The notes beneath the pieces are model-generated. The model was not told the origin of the DNA. It did not search any database and saw only the letters and a program-made list of their open reading frames with translations. A stretch of 12,472 nt of DNA from Chloroflexota bacterium (GTDB lineage Bacteria; Chloroflexota; UBA6077; JADZDV01). The stretch is from the NCBI GenBank assembly GCA_020850915.1, contig JADZDV010000231.1:1-12472 (forward strand), given 5' to 3'. The translations under genes were made by a program, and so were the position numbers. Below, piece by piece: positions 6,852 to 12,472 of the stretch (positions within the stretch are counted from its first letter, which is position 1; each line of letters begins with the position of its first letter).

Positions 6852-7802
6852 ATGAACCCACGGTCTAGTCGGAGCGTGGGTGTCGAGCAGCGAACGCCGG
6901 CGCACCAGCTTGAGCGGGGACACCTGTTCGCGCTCGGAACGGTGATCGTCTGGGGCAGCCTCCATCCGATCTCGAAGATCGCGCTGGAGGCGTTTGGGCC
7001 GGCTCAGCTCACCCTGCTGCGCGTCGGCCTGGCGACCATCACGCTGTTCTCGATCTGCCTCCTCACGGGCCAGCTCCACTCGCTCAAGCGCGCCAGTCGC
7101 CGGGACTGGCTCGGACTCCTCGCCCTCGGCGTCGCCGGTGGGTGCTTGAGCCCGCTGCTGGCAACCTATGGACTGCGCATCACGCCCGCGTCGGTAGCCG
7201 CGCTCACCTCCAACACCAGTCCGCTGCTGGTTGCGCTGATCGCGCCAGTGCTGCTGGGCGAACGGCTGGGTCGGCTGCTGGTAGGCGGCGTGATCCTCGG
7301 GTTCTGCGGAGTGCTGCTCATCATCCAGCCGGGCTCGGGCCCCGGTGGAAAGGAGGTCCCGGTAGTCGGCGTTATCCTTGGGACCGTGAGCGCGGCGGCC
7401 TGGGCGGTCTTCATGGTGCTGGGGCGGCAGCTCATGGCACGCCACCGGCCGCTGACGGTGACGATGATCGCCAGCGCCATCGGGTGCATCATGATCGGGG
7501 TCACGGCACTTCTGGACGGCGGGCTCACGGCGGGATTCGAAGCGTTACCACGGCTCTGGCCAAACGTGCTCTGGATCGGCATGGTTTCGAACGGTCTCTG
7601 CTACGGGGCCTGGATGGCAGCGATCCACGCGCTCGGCGCCGGACGAGTGGCGCCGTTCCAGTACCTGGCCCCGGTCTCCGGGGCGGTGCTGTCCTTCCTG
7701 ATCCTCGGCGAGCAGCCGACAGTGCCGTTCCTGGCCGGCGGCGGGCTGATCCTGACCGGCGTGGCCCTGTCGCAGGTGCAGCGGTCGCCTCTCACTCGCT
7801 AG
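6852..7802 (+). CDS. EamA/DMT-superfamily transporter
   Basis: This 316-residue membrane protein of the drug/metabolite transporter superfamily has about ten hydrophobic segments in two homologous halves (about residues 24-158 and 171-309). The first half contains TSNTSPLLVALIAPVLLGERL and the second YLAPVSGAVLSFLILGEQP, each with the conserved Pro and Gly-Glu of EamA repeats. Members export or import amino acids and other small metabolites; the substrate is unknown here. I chose ATG 6852 because the hydrophobic core begins about 24 residues later and upstream codons (to GTG 6696) encode no recognisable sequence. The ribosome-binding site is weak. The gene is flanked by hairpins on its 5' side, suggesting separate transcription from the ABC operon. 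Confidence 0.88.
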   Translation: MNPRSSRSVGVEQRTPAHQLERGHLFALGTVIVWGSLHPISKIALEAFGPAQLTLLRVGLATITLFSICLLTGQLHSLKRASRRDWLGLLALGVAGGCLSPLLATYGLRITPASVAALTSNTSPLLVALIAPVLLGERLGRLLVGGVILGFCGVLLIIQPGSGPGGKEVPVVGVILGTVSAAAWAVFMVLGRQLMARHRPLTVTMIASAIGCIMIGVTALLDGGLTAGFEALPRLWPNVLWIGMVSNGLCYGAWMAAIHALGAGRVAPFQYLAPVSGAVLSFLILGEQPTVPFLAGGGLILTGVALSQVQRSPLTR

Positions 7803-7940
7803 CCGAACGCTGGAGGTAGCTCCACCCTGCCGCTGCCGGCCGGTCGAGATGGGTCCTGTTTCTTCGCAGTGCCAATCTCCTACCCGTCCATACCGTCCCG
7901 CCACCTCGGCACAGATCGTTTGGTAGCCCAGACTTGTCGA

Positions 7941-7957
7941 GGAGCCCACCGGGCTCC
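7941..7957 (+). promoter_or_regulatory. 7-bp leader hairpin just before the ribosome-binding site
   Basis: GGAGCCC and GGGCTCC are perfect inverted repeats around the loop ACC. The hairpin ends nine bases before the strong AAGGAGGT ribosome-binding site (7966-7973) of the next gene. It may protect or modulate the leader mRNA. It also contains a decoy GGAG that would be buried in the stem. Confidence 0.4.
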
Positions 7958-7978
7958 CGATCGCGAAGGAGGTCCAGC

Positions 7979-9142
7979 ATGACCAGGACGCTGATGATGC
8001 TCATCGTCGCCGCGAGCTTGATCCTCGCGGGCTGCTCGACCGGGACACCTGCCCCAGCACCATCTACCCCGAGCGCCCCCGCCCCGAAGCCAGCCGCTCC
8101 GGCTGCCCCGGCCGCTCCGGCTGCCCCGGCCGCTCCGGCTGCCCCGGCCGCTCCGGCTGCTCAGCCGGCCGCCTCTCCGGCTGCCAGCGCTCCCGCGCCA
8201 CAGGCGGCGGCTCCAGCGCCGGGAACGCTCGAGACCGTGAACTTCGGCCTCGTTTCGCGAACGTCCTGGTACATGGCGATCTACATCGCCCAGGCAAAAG
8301 GCATGTTCAAAGAGGCCGGCGTGAACGTCGAGGACAAAGGCGTGCTCCAATCGAGCGCCCTCGCCACCCAGGCGCTGGCCGGCGGCTCGCTCGATATCGC
8401 GCCAATCAGCGTCGACAACATCATCAACGCCGTGGAGAAGGGCTCAGACCTGAAGATCATCGCCGGCGGGCTCCAGAAGGCCTCCTATGACCTGGTGGTC
8501 AAGGGCGACATCCAGCGCGTCGAGGATCTGAAGGGCAAGATCATCGGCGCCTCCGCGCTCAAGACCGGCGAGATCAACTTCATCCGCCGCATTCTCGAGG
8601 GGCACGGACTCAAGGAGGGCGATTACACGGTCATCGTGGCCGGCGGCCTTGGCGAGCGAGCGGCGGGGATGGAGAAGGGCGCGTTCCAGGCCGCGGTCCT
8701 GACCGAGCCGTACGTCTCTCAGCTCGAAGCGAAGGGGATGAAACGTCTCGACAACGCCGGCAAGTACTATCCGACGCCTGAGTTCCAGTACCTCGGCCTC
8801 GCCTGCCGGACCAGTTTCCTGAAGGAGAGGCCAGACACGGCGGTCAAGTTCCTACGGGCGTACTCCCGCGCGTCGGCCTGGCTGTACGATCCCAAGAACA
8901 AGGAGGAGGCCATCAAGATCACGACAGCCGCCACCAATCTGGACGACAAGACCGCCCGGCGTGGCTACGAATACCTCGTCGAGGAGGAGAAGTCGCTCAC
9001 CTCGGACGGTCGCAACAGCGAGGCCGGCATCAAGGCGTTCATCACCGACATGGTCTACGTTGGGCAGTTGCCCCAGGCCATGCCGGTCTCCAAGTACGTG
9101 GACAACACCTTCATCGAGAAGGCGCTCGCCAGCAAGTCCTGA
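7979..9142 (+). CDS. ABC transporter substrate-binding lipoprotein, NMT1/SsuA-like (Sec-exported)
   Basis: This 387-residue lipoprotein binds a small ligand at the cell surface. ATG 7979 is fixed by AAGGAGGT five bases upstream and by the signal peptide: basic MTRT, hydrophobic core, lipobox LAGC with Cys19. There is no twin-arginine pair, unlike the protein at 275-1471. Residues 19 to about 80 are an Ala/Pro linker, partly built by an 18-bp DNA repeat. The ligand-binding region starts near VNFGLVSRTSWYMAIYIAQA and includes VEDLKGKIIG. Its C-terminus (VSKYVDNTFIEKALA) resembles that of the upstream protein (QSKYLDNAVVEKAMA), so the two are distant paralogues. No permease or ATPase adjoins it. 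It may share the transporter at 4926-6583 or serve one outside the window. Confidence 0.9.
   Translation: MTRTLMMLIVAASLILAGCSTGTPAPAPSTPSAPAPKPAAPAAPAAPAAPAAPAAPAAPAAQPAASPAASAPAPQAAAPAPGTLETVNFGLVSRTSWYMAIYIAQAKGMFKEAGVNVEDKGVLQSSALATQALAGGSLDIAPISVDNIINAVEKGSDLKIIAGGLQKASYDLVVKGDIQRVEDLKGKIIGASALKTGEINFIRRILEGHGLKEGDYTVIVAGGLGERAAGMEKGAFQAAVLTEPYVSQLEAKGMKRLDNAGKYYPTPEFQYLGLACRTSFLKERPDTAVKFLRAYSRASAWLYDPKNKEEAIKITTAATNLDDKTARRGYEYLVEEEKSLTSDGRNSEAGIKAFITDMVYVGQLPQAMPVSKYVDNTFIEKALASKS
8094..8160 (+). repeat. 18-bp tandem repeat, about 3.7 copies
   Basis: The unit CCGCTCCGGCTGCCCCGG begins at 8094, 8112 and 8130, with a partial copy from 8148 to 8160, all identical. It is in frame within the lipoprotein gene and encodes Ala-Ala-Pro steps of the linker after the lipidated cysteine. 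Because 18 is a multiple of three, gain or loss of units would change linker length without breaking the frame. Confidence 0.93.
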
Positions 9143-9152
9143 GGGACCGATC

Positions 9153-9190
9153 GAGCGCGGCGCGGACGGTCGGTCGCTCGCGTCGCGCTC
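9153..9190. terminator. 12-bp GC-rich hairpin between convergent genes
   Basis: GAGCGCGGCGCG (9153-9164) pairs with CGCGTCGCGCTC (9179-9190) over 12 bp with a single G-T wobble and a 14-base loop. It starts 11 bases after the lipoprotein stop (9142) and ends 17 bases before the end of the minus-strand cyclase gene (9208). It could serve both convergent transcripts. No real U-tract is present on either side. Confidence 0.6.
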
Positions 9191-9207
9191 TCCCCTGGCT
9201 CACCCTG

Positions 9208-10140
9208 CTAGAACACGGCGATCGGATTGGCGGGCGAGCCAGTGCCGTAGCGGATGCGCAGCGGCGCGACCACCAGCATGAACTCCCAGCGTCCTCGCTG
9301 CACGCAGGTCGCCTTCAGGTCTTCGAGCTGCAGCGAGTCTAGCAGCGGCAGTCCCATCGCGACCAGGCTCACCGTGTGCACGGGCATCGGCAACAGCTCG
9401 TAGCCGGACGGCGTGACGTCATGCGAGGCGTCGGCGCCGACGATCGCCACCCCCCGCTCGCGCAGCCAGGGCAGGCAAGCGGCGTGCAGCCCGGGACGGT
9501 GGGCCCAGACGGGGTACGGGCCAACCTCCACGCGTCGGCGGTACCAGCCCGTGCGAAAGATCATCGCGTCGCCCTCGCCGATCCGAACGCCCTGGGCCTG
9601 CTCGGCGGCCTCGAGGTCCTCCGGGAAGATCGGCTCACTGGCGTCCATGTACGGCTTGCCCTTCACGTCGGTGATGTCCAGCAGCACACCGCGGGTGACG
9701 ATACCGTCTTTCATCGCTTCCACCGAGCAGGCCGTCGAGCCCTGCTCGGTGGTGACCAGGCTGCGCGGCCGATTGTTGTACATCATCCCGTCCCAGAACT
9801 GGTGGCTCCACGTATCGACGTGCGAGACGGTCAGCCCGTGGAAGACCAGCCCGATAAAGTCCGTCGCCGCCGAGGCGGGTCCGGTGGACGGCGACTCGCC
9901 GCTTCGGATCATGTAGTGCAGCGGCGGCCACTGCACGTCCGGTCGAGGGCCTTCATGAACGATCGGTCGGGCGCAGCCAACGCTGATGCCGTCGCGCACG
10001 GTGGCGACGGCTTCCAACCGCTTGGTCGACGTGATCAGGTTCAGAGTGCCAATCTCGTCGTCTTCACCCCAGCGGCCCCAGTTGCTGAGTTGCTGGATGT
10101 AGCCGATGACCTCGTCCTGCGTCGGGATCCGTGGCGCCAT
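9208..10140 (-). CDS. Cyclase family protein (PF04199-type metal-dependent hydrolase)
   Basis: This 310-residue protein resembles the cyclase / kynurenine-formamidase-like family, whose members are Mn2+ or Zn2+ enzymes acting on amides, lactones or related compounds. The metal-binding motif is visible as SHVDTWSH (106-113), with His107, Asp109 and His113 as likely ligands. TRGVLLDITDVKG (149-161), DAMIFRTGWY (191-200) and MPVHTV (252-257, with His255) are further family landmarks. The start is supported by AGGAGG (10147-10152 on the plus strand) six bases upstream. Length is typical of the longer subgroup rather than of bacterial kynurenine formamidase (about 210 residues), so kynB is not proposed. 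It is convergent with the lipoprotein gene. Its substrate is unknown. Confidence 0.88.
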   Translation of the reverse strand: MAPRIPTQDEVIGYIQQLSNWGRWGEDDEIGTLNLITSTKRLEAVATVRDGISVGCARPIVHEGPRPDVQWPPLHYMIRSGESPSTGPASAATDFIGLVFHGLTVSHVDTWSHQFWDGMMYNNRPRSLVTTEQGSTACSVEAMKDGIVTRGVLLDITDVKGKPYMDASEPIFPEDLEAAEQAQGVRIGEGDAMIFRTGWYRRRVEVGPYPVWAHRPGLHAACLPWLRERGVAIVGADASHDVTPSGYELLPMPVHTVSLVAMGLPLLDSLQLEDLKATCVQRGRWEFMLVVAPLRIRYGTGSPANPIAVF

Positions 10141-10173
10141 GCCGTTCCTCCTGCATCGTGTAGCGGAGCGTTT

Positions 10174-10196
10174 GCTCGAAGTGTGCTGGTTCGAGC
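10174..10196. promoter_or_regulatory. Possible operator: 7-9-7 inverted repeat upstream of the cyclase gene
   Basis: GCTCGAA (10174-10180) and TTCGAGC (10190-10196) are perfect inverted repeats with a nine-base spacer, 34 bases upstream of the cyclase start. The spacing puts arm centres about 16 bases apart, a common geometry for a dimeric helix-turn-helix repressor. No regulator gene is visible in the window. Confidence 0.4.
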
Positions 10197-10229
10197 GTCA
10201 TGGTGCAAGCAGCAGCGCCGGACACAAGT

Positions 10230-10253
10230 AAGCCGGCCGTTCCCGGCCGGCTT
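10230..10253. terminator. Rho-independent terminator hairpin
   Basis: A perfect 10-bp stem (AAGCCGGCCG 10230-10239 with CGGCCGGCTT 10244-10253) encloses loop TTCC. On the plus strand it ends in TTTT. On the minus strand the stem ends TT followed by ACTT. It lies 17 bases beyond the stop of the 69-residue minus-strand gene, which it most likely terminates before the cyclase promoter region. Confidence 0.75.
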
Positions 10254-10270
10254 TTCGACCCGTGCGCTCG

Positions 10271-10480
10271 TCAGTTCGACGACGCGCAGGCACGGTGGTA
10301 GAACACCGTCTGCTTGCGCGGGTACGCCCTGACGACCGGGTACAGATCCTTGTTGAGAATCGGCTGCTGCCCGGTGGGGCACTTCGGGCTGGCGCAATAC
10401 CGCGCCGAAGCCTGAGCCCCGATGATCTCGCGCAATCGAGCCCGCTCTTGCGCCGTCTGGTTCTTGTTCTTCTCTGCCAT
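10271..10480 (-). CDS. Small protein with C-x4-C / H-x2-C zinc-finger-like pattern
   Basis: This 69-residue protein is not one I can name. The start at 10480 is preceded by GAGGGG on the minus strand, three bases from the ATG, and by a TATAAT box about 67 bases upstream. The gene is followed by a clear terminator, so expression as its own unit is likely. Residues 1-23 are highly charged and probably helical (MAEKNKNQTAQERARLREII). The second half holds Cys29, Cys34, His62 and Cys65 in the pattern C-x4-C-x27-H-x2-C. This resembles treble-clef or PARP-type zinc fingers in spacing (CxxC...HxxC), including an ILNKDLYPVVR segment between the pairs. Zinc binding and a nucleic-acid or protein-contact role are inference only. 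Confidence 0.72.
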   Translation of the reverse strand: MAEKNKNQTAQERARLREIIGAQASARYCASPKCPTGQQPILNKDLYPVVRAYPRKQTVFYHRACASSN

Positions 10481-10546
10481 GATCCCCTCGCCGCGGAGCA
10501 GCGGCCCGTTACTCGGCGGCCTATCTAGAGCCCGACCGCTCCAGAG

Positions 10547-10552
10547 ATTATA
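10547..10552 (-). promoter_or_regulatory. -10 box (TATAAT) for the 69-residue gene
   Basis: The minus strand reads TATAAT at 10552-10547, a perfect sigma-70 -10 hexamer in a very GC-rich context. A transcript from about 10540 would have a leader of roughly 60 bases. I see no good -35 hexamer 16-18 bases upstream (the sequence there is GGGCCG), so the promoter may be activator-dependent or weak. Confidence 0.5.
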
Positions 10553-10637
10553 CTCGGTTCCGCTGTTTTCGGCCCGCCGCGCCAACCCGAGCCAGCGCGT
10601 CCAGAGCCGGTCGCTCGACGAACATCCCAGCTCCAGC

Positions 10638-10653
10638 CCCCCAATCCGTGAGT
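10638..10653 (+). repeat. Left terminal inverted repeat of the IS
   Basis: CCCCCAATCCGTGAGT matches the inverted right end (12344-12329) at 14 of 16 positions. The longest uninterrupted shared core is AATCCGTGA (10643-10651). Confidence 0.82.
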
Positions 10654-10739
10654 TTGAGAGGCGGGCTTCACCTTTTGGGTGAACGGGGGAGGGCAGCGGC
10701 GGCAGGGCGCCGGTACACTCCCGGCCAGGAGGTGGGAGC

Positions 10740-12141
10740 GTGCGACGACCGCTGGCGAACGCGCTGGACATTGATCCGCGGGGCGGGTTGACCGACCAGG
10801 TCACGCCGCACGCGGGCTCGGCGCTGCTGCTGGAGCTGATCCGGCGTAGTGGGACGGTGGCCGCGGCGGAGAAGCACCTCCCGGGCAAGAAGTCGCCCAA
10901 GGGGCTGCGCCAGGGCGAGCTGGTCGAGTCGTTCGTGCTCCTGAGCGCGCTGGGCGGGGACTGCCTGGACGATTTCGCCGGTCTGCGGCGCGACTTGGGG
11001 CTGGCCGCCCTGCTCGGGTACGATCTGCCAGCCGCCGCGACCGCGCGGCAGTGGCTGGAGCGGACGTTCCACGATCCCGCGAGTGTCCAGGACCGCCCAA
11101 CCCAGGGCAGCTTCATCCCACCCGAGTCCGCGGGGCTGGCCGGGTTGCGGGCGGTGGTCCAGCACACCACGCGCAACTCCGTGGCGGCGACGGGGCCGGG
11201 GCCGGCCGCCACGTTGGACGTTGACGCCCACCTGGTCGAGTCGTCGAAGCGTTCGGCGCTGCCCACGTATGAGGGCTACCGGGGCTACCAGCCGCTGCTG
11301 GTGGCCTGGGCGGAGAGCGGGCTGGTGCTGGCCGATGAGTTCTGGGACGGCAACGTGCCGGCCGCCAGCAAGATCAAGGAGCTGGTGGACGAAGCCGCCG
11401 CCAGCCTGCCAGCCCGGGCGGATGGGCAGCCCTGGCAGATCAGCGTGCGCTCGGACTCGGCGGCCTATGAGCAGGCCAACCTCGATCACTGGCAGGGGCG
11501 CGGCTGGCGGTTCGCGGTCAGCGCCGACGTCAGCCAGCACCCGCGGGCCGAGATCCTCAAGCTGCCGCTCGAGGCCTGGCAGCTGCACGCCGAAGAGGAG
11601 GGCGGGTGTGTCCGGGAGTGGGCCGAGCTGCCGTACGTGCCCAGCCGCAAGAGCGAGCAGCGCGATGCCCAGCCCTACCGGTACCTGGCCCTCCGGGTCC
11701 GGGGGCGCCAGGGGGGTGCTGTTTGGCGACGGGACGAGCGTCAAGCACTTCGCGGTGGTGACCAATGACTGGGAGGCCGACGGCGGGGCGCTGCTGAGCT
11801 GGCAGCGGGGCAAAGCCGGCACCATCGAGCAGGTCAACCACGTGCTGAAGAGCGAGCTGGCGGCTGGGGTGTACCCGTCGGACAAGTTCGGGGCGAATGC
11901 GGCCTGGCTGCGGCTGCAGGTCTTGACCCACAACCTGCTGGAGCTGCTCAAAGCGACCGCGCTGGATCCGGAGTATCGGCGGGCGCGGCCCAAGCGACTG
12001 CGGTTTGCGATCTTCACCCAGTTCGGGCGGGTCGTTCGCCACGCGCGCGAGCAGTTTGTGCGGCTGACGTACCGGGCCCTCGAAGCGCTCGTCGGCCCGG
12101 GCTTGCGGCGCCTGCAACGCTGCGCCTGGGTTGGCCCGTGA
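10740..12141 (+). pseudogene. IS1380-like transposase, frame-broken at a G6 run
   Basis: The intact protein would be about 466 residues, a DDE transposase acting on the IS ends. The 5' frame starts at GTG 10740 with AGGAGGT six bases upstream and ends early at 11766-11768. Homology-like sequence continues one frame over from about 11716 (VLFGDGTSVKHFAVVTN) to TGA 12139-12141. The join RQG-VLFGDGT needs one G removed from the six at 11711-11716. The first part holds the first catalytic Asp (160 or 162 in TLDVDAHL) and the second (Asp239 in VRSDSAAY). The third residue, in GTIEQVNHVLKSEL, is in the second part, so the 5' product alone cannot be active. Family assignment rests on these motifs and the C-terminal FGANAAWLRLQVLTHNLLELLK-type segment. 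Decay, sequencing error or productive slippage are all possible. Confidence 0.85.
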
Positions 12142-12328
12142 GTCCGTGCCGGGGCGCCCAGTCGCGCCAGCCCGCCGGTCGCGGGCCGCCGCGGCATGCC
12201 CAGCCCCGCCAAATCCGTTGAATTCCGTGCTCCGCCTGCGAGACCGCCCTGGTTCGCACGTGGTCGCCACGCCCATGGCCACCGCCTGATCCCCACTTTG
12301 CCCCCGACCCCTGCTCTCCAACACCCCT

Positions 12329-12344
12329 ATTCACGGATTAGGGG
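12329..12344 (-). repeat. Right terminal inverted repeat of the IS
   Basis: On the minus strand it reads CCCCTAATCCGTGAAT from the outer edge, matching the left end at 14 of 16 positions. It marks the outer limit of the element about 190 bases after the transposase stop. Confidence 0.82.
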
Positions 12345-12380
12345 CGCCGTGAGCACGTACCCGGGAAGTCCGTCGCGCGG

Positions 12381-12386
12381 TATACT
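12381..12386 (+). promoter_or_regulatory. -10 box (TATACT) of the gene at the window's right end
   Basis: TATACT matches the -10 consensus at five of six positions and lies 36 bases outside the IS right end. No convincing -35 is seen in the CGTACCCGG region upstream. A start near 12393 would leave a leader of about 25 bases before GTG 12418. Confidence 0.4.
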
Positions 12387-12417
12387 GTCGCGGTTGTTCT
12401 GCAAGGCTTGGAGCCAC

Positions 12418-12472
12418 GTGGTATCGATCACATCCCAGCGCGCGGCCGGCACCGTCCTGCTGTTCTGCCTTC
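12418..12472 (+). CDS. 5' end of an unidentified gene, probable membrane or exported protein (partial)
   Basis: GTG 12418 follows GGAG (12410-12413) by four bases, and a TATACT box lies upstream. The frame stays open to the window edge and encodes VVSITSQRAAGTVLLFCL, a short polar start followed by a hydrophobic run. This suits a first membrane helix or signal sequence. It loosely recalls TctB-type small subunits of tripartite tricarboxylate transporters, but eighteen residues are far too few to assign a family. The ribosome-binding layout resembles that of the acyl-CoA dehydrogenase gene (GGAGCC before GTG). Confidence 0.45.
   Translation, partial: MVSITSQRAAGTVLLFCL

Larger units (their letters stand above)
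10638..12344 (+). mobile_element. Insertion sequence, IS1380-like
   Basis: The element spans about 1.7 kb, carries a single transposase gene (frame-broken) and is bounded by imperfect inverted repeats of about 16 bp. Left end 10638-10653 reads CCCCCAATCCGTGAGT. The right end, read inward on the minus strand from 12344, is CCCCTAATCCGTGAAT. Size, one-gene layout and transposase type fit IS1380. No clean 4-bp target duplication is evident: CAGC precedes the left end and CGCC follows the right end. Exact ends could shift by a base because of the C run. It lies between the minus-strand 69-residue gene and a plus-strand gene at the window edge. Confidence 0.82.

Noticed and set aside
7811..7824. 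TGGAG-GTAG-CTCCA hairpin after the EamA gene as a terminator
   Set aside because: The stem is only five bp with no T-tract, which is not enough to call a terminator.
8094..8160. CRISPR-like array
   Set aside because: The 18-bp units are directly adjacent with no spacers and lie in frame within a lipoprotein linker.
9376..10332. 318-codon plus-strand open frame opposite the cyclase gene
   Set aside because: The minus strand has the metal-binding motifs and an AGGAGG site. The plus frame encodes only Arg/Ala/His-rich sequence.
10668..12296. 542-codon minus-strand open frame across the transposase
   Set aside because: It covers a gene with recognisable DDE transposase motifs and encodes Pro/Arg/Gly-rich sequence with no domain or start signal.

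Overview
The window is GC-rich, gene-dense bacterial chromosome. It carries lipoproteins with long Ala/Pro linkers, NitT/TauT-type ABC transport genes and CoA-dependent acid catabolism genes. Together these suggest a Chloroflexota bacterium (Thermomicrobia-like or an uncultured relative). This placement is inferred from gene style and base composition; there is no rRNA or marker gene here to confirm it.

Region 1 (1-6583) looks like an uptake-plus-catabolism locus on the + strand. It opens with the last 24 codons of one substrate-binding lipoprotein gene, followed by a near-identical tandem copy with a Tat lipoprotein signal (275-1471). A terminator-type hairpin and a good sigma-70-like promoter (TTGACC-17-TAGAAT) then lead into a tightly spaced run: acyl-CoA dehydrogenase, family III (CaiB/BaiF) CoA-transferase, HpcH/CitE-type C-C lyase, ABC permease and ABC ATPase. 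The simplest reading is that an organic acid is captured and imported, activated to its CoA thioester by CoA transfer, desaturated, and finally cleaved by the lyase. No hydratase for the middle step is seen in the window, and the substrate is unknown.

Region 2 (6584-9190) holds an EamA/DMT-type 10-TM transporter and a third, more distant substrate-binding lipoprotein. The lipoprotein's linker is encoded by an 18-bp tandem repeat. No permease or ATPase adjoins it. It ends at a GC-rich hairpin facing a convergent gene.

Region 3 (9191-10560, minus strand) holds a cyclase-family (PF04199-type) metal hydrolase and a 69-residue protein of unknown role. The small protein has a C-x4-C...H-x2-C zinc-finger-like pattern and sits behind a perfect TATAAT. 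A rho-independent terminator separates the two, and a 7-9-7 inverted repeat lies upstream of the cyclase gene.

Region 4 (10638-12344) is an insertion sequence with an IS1380-like DDE transposase. Its reading frame is broken at a run of six G residues, and matching inverted repeats mark both ends. Just outside its right end, a TATACT box and a GGAG ribosome-binding site precede the first 18 codons of a gene that runs off the window.
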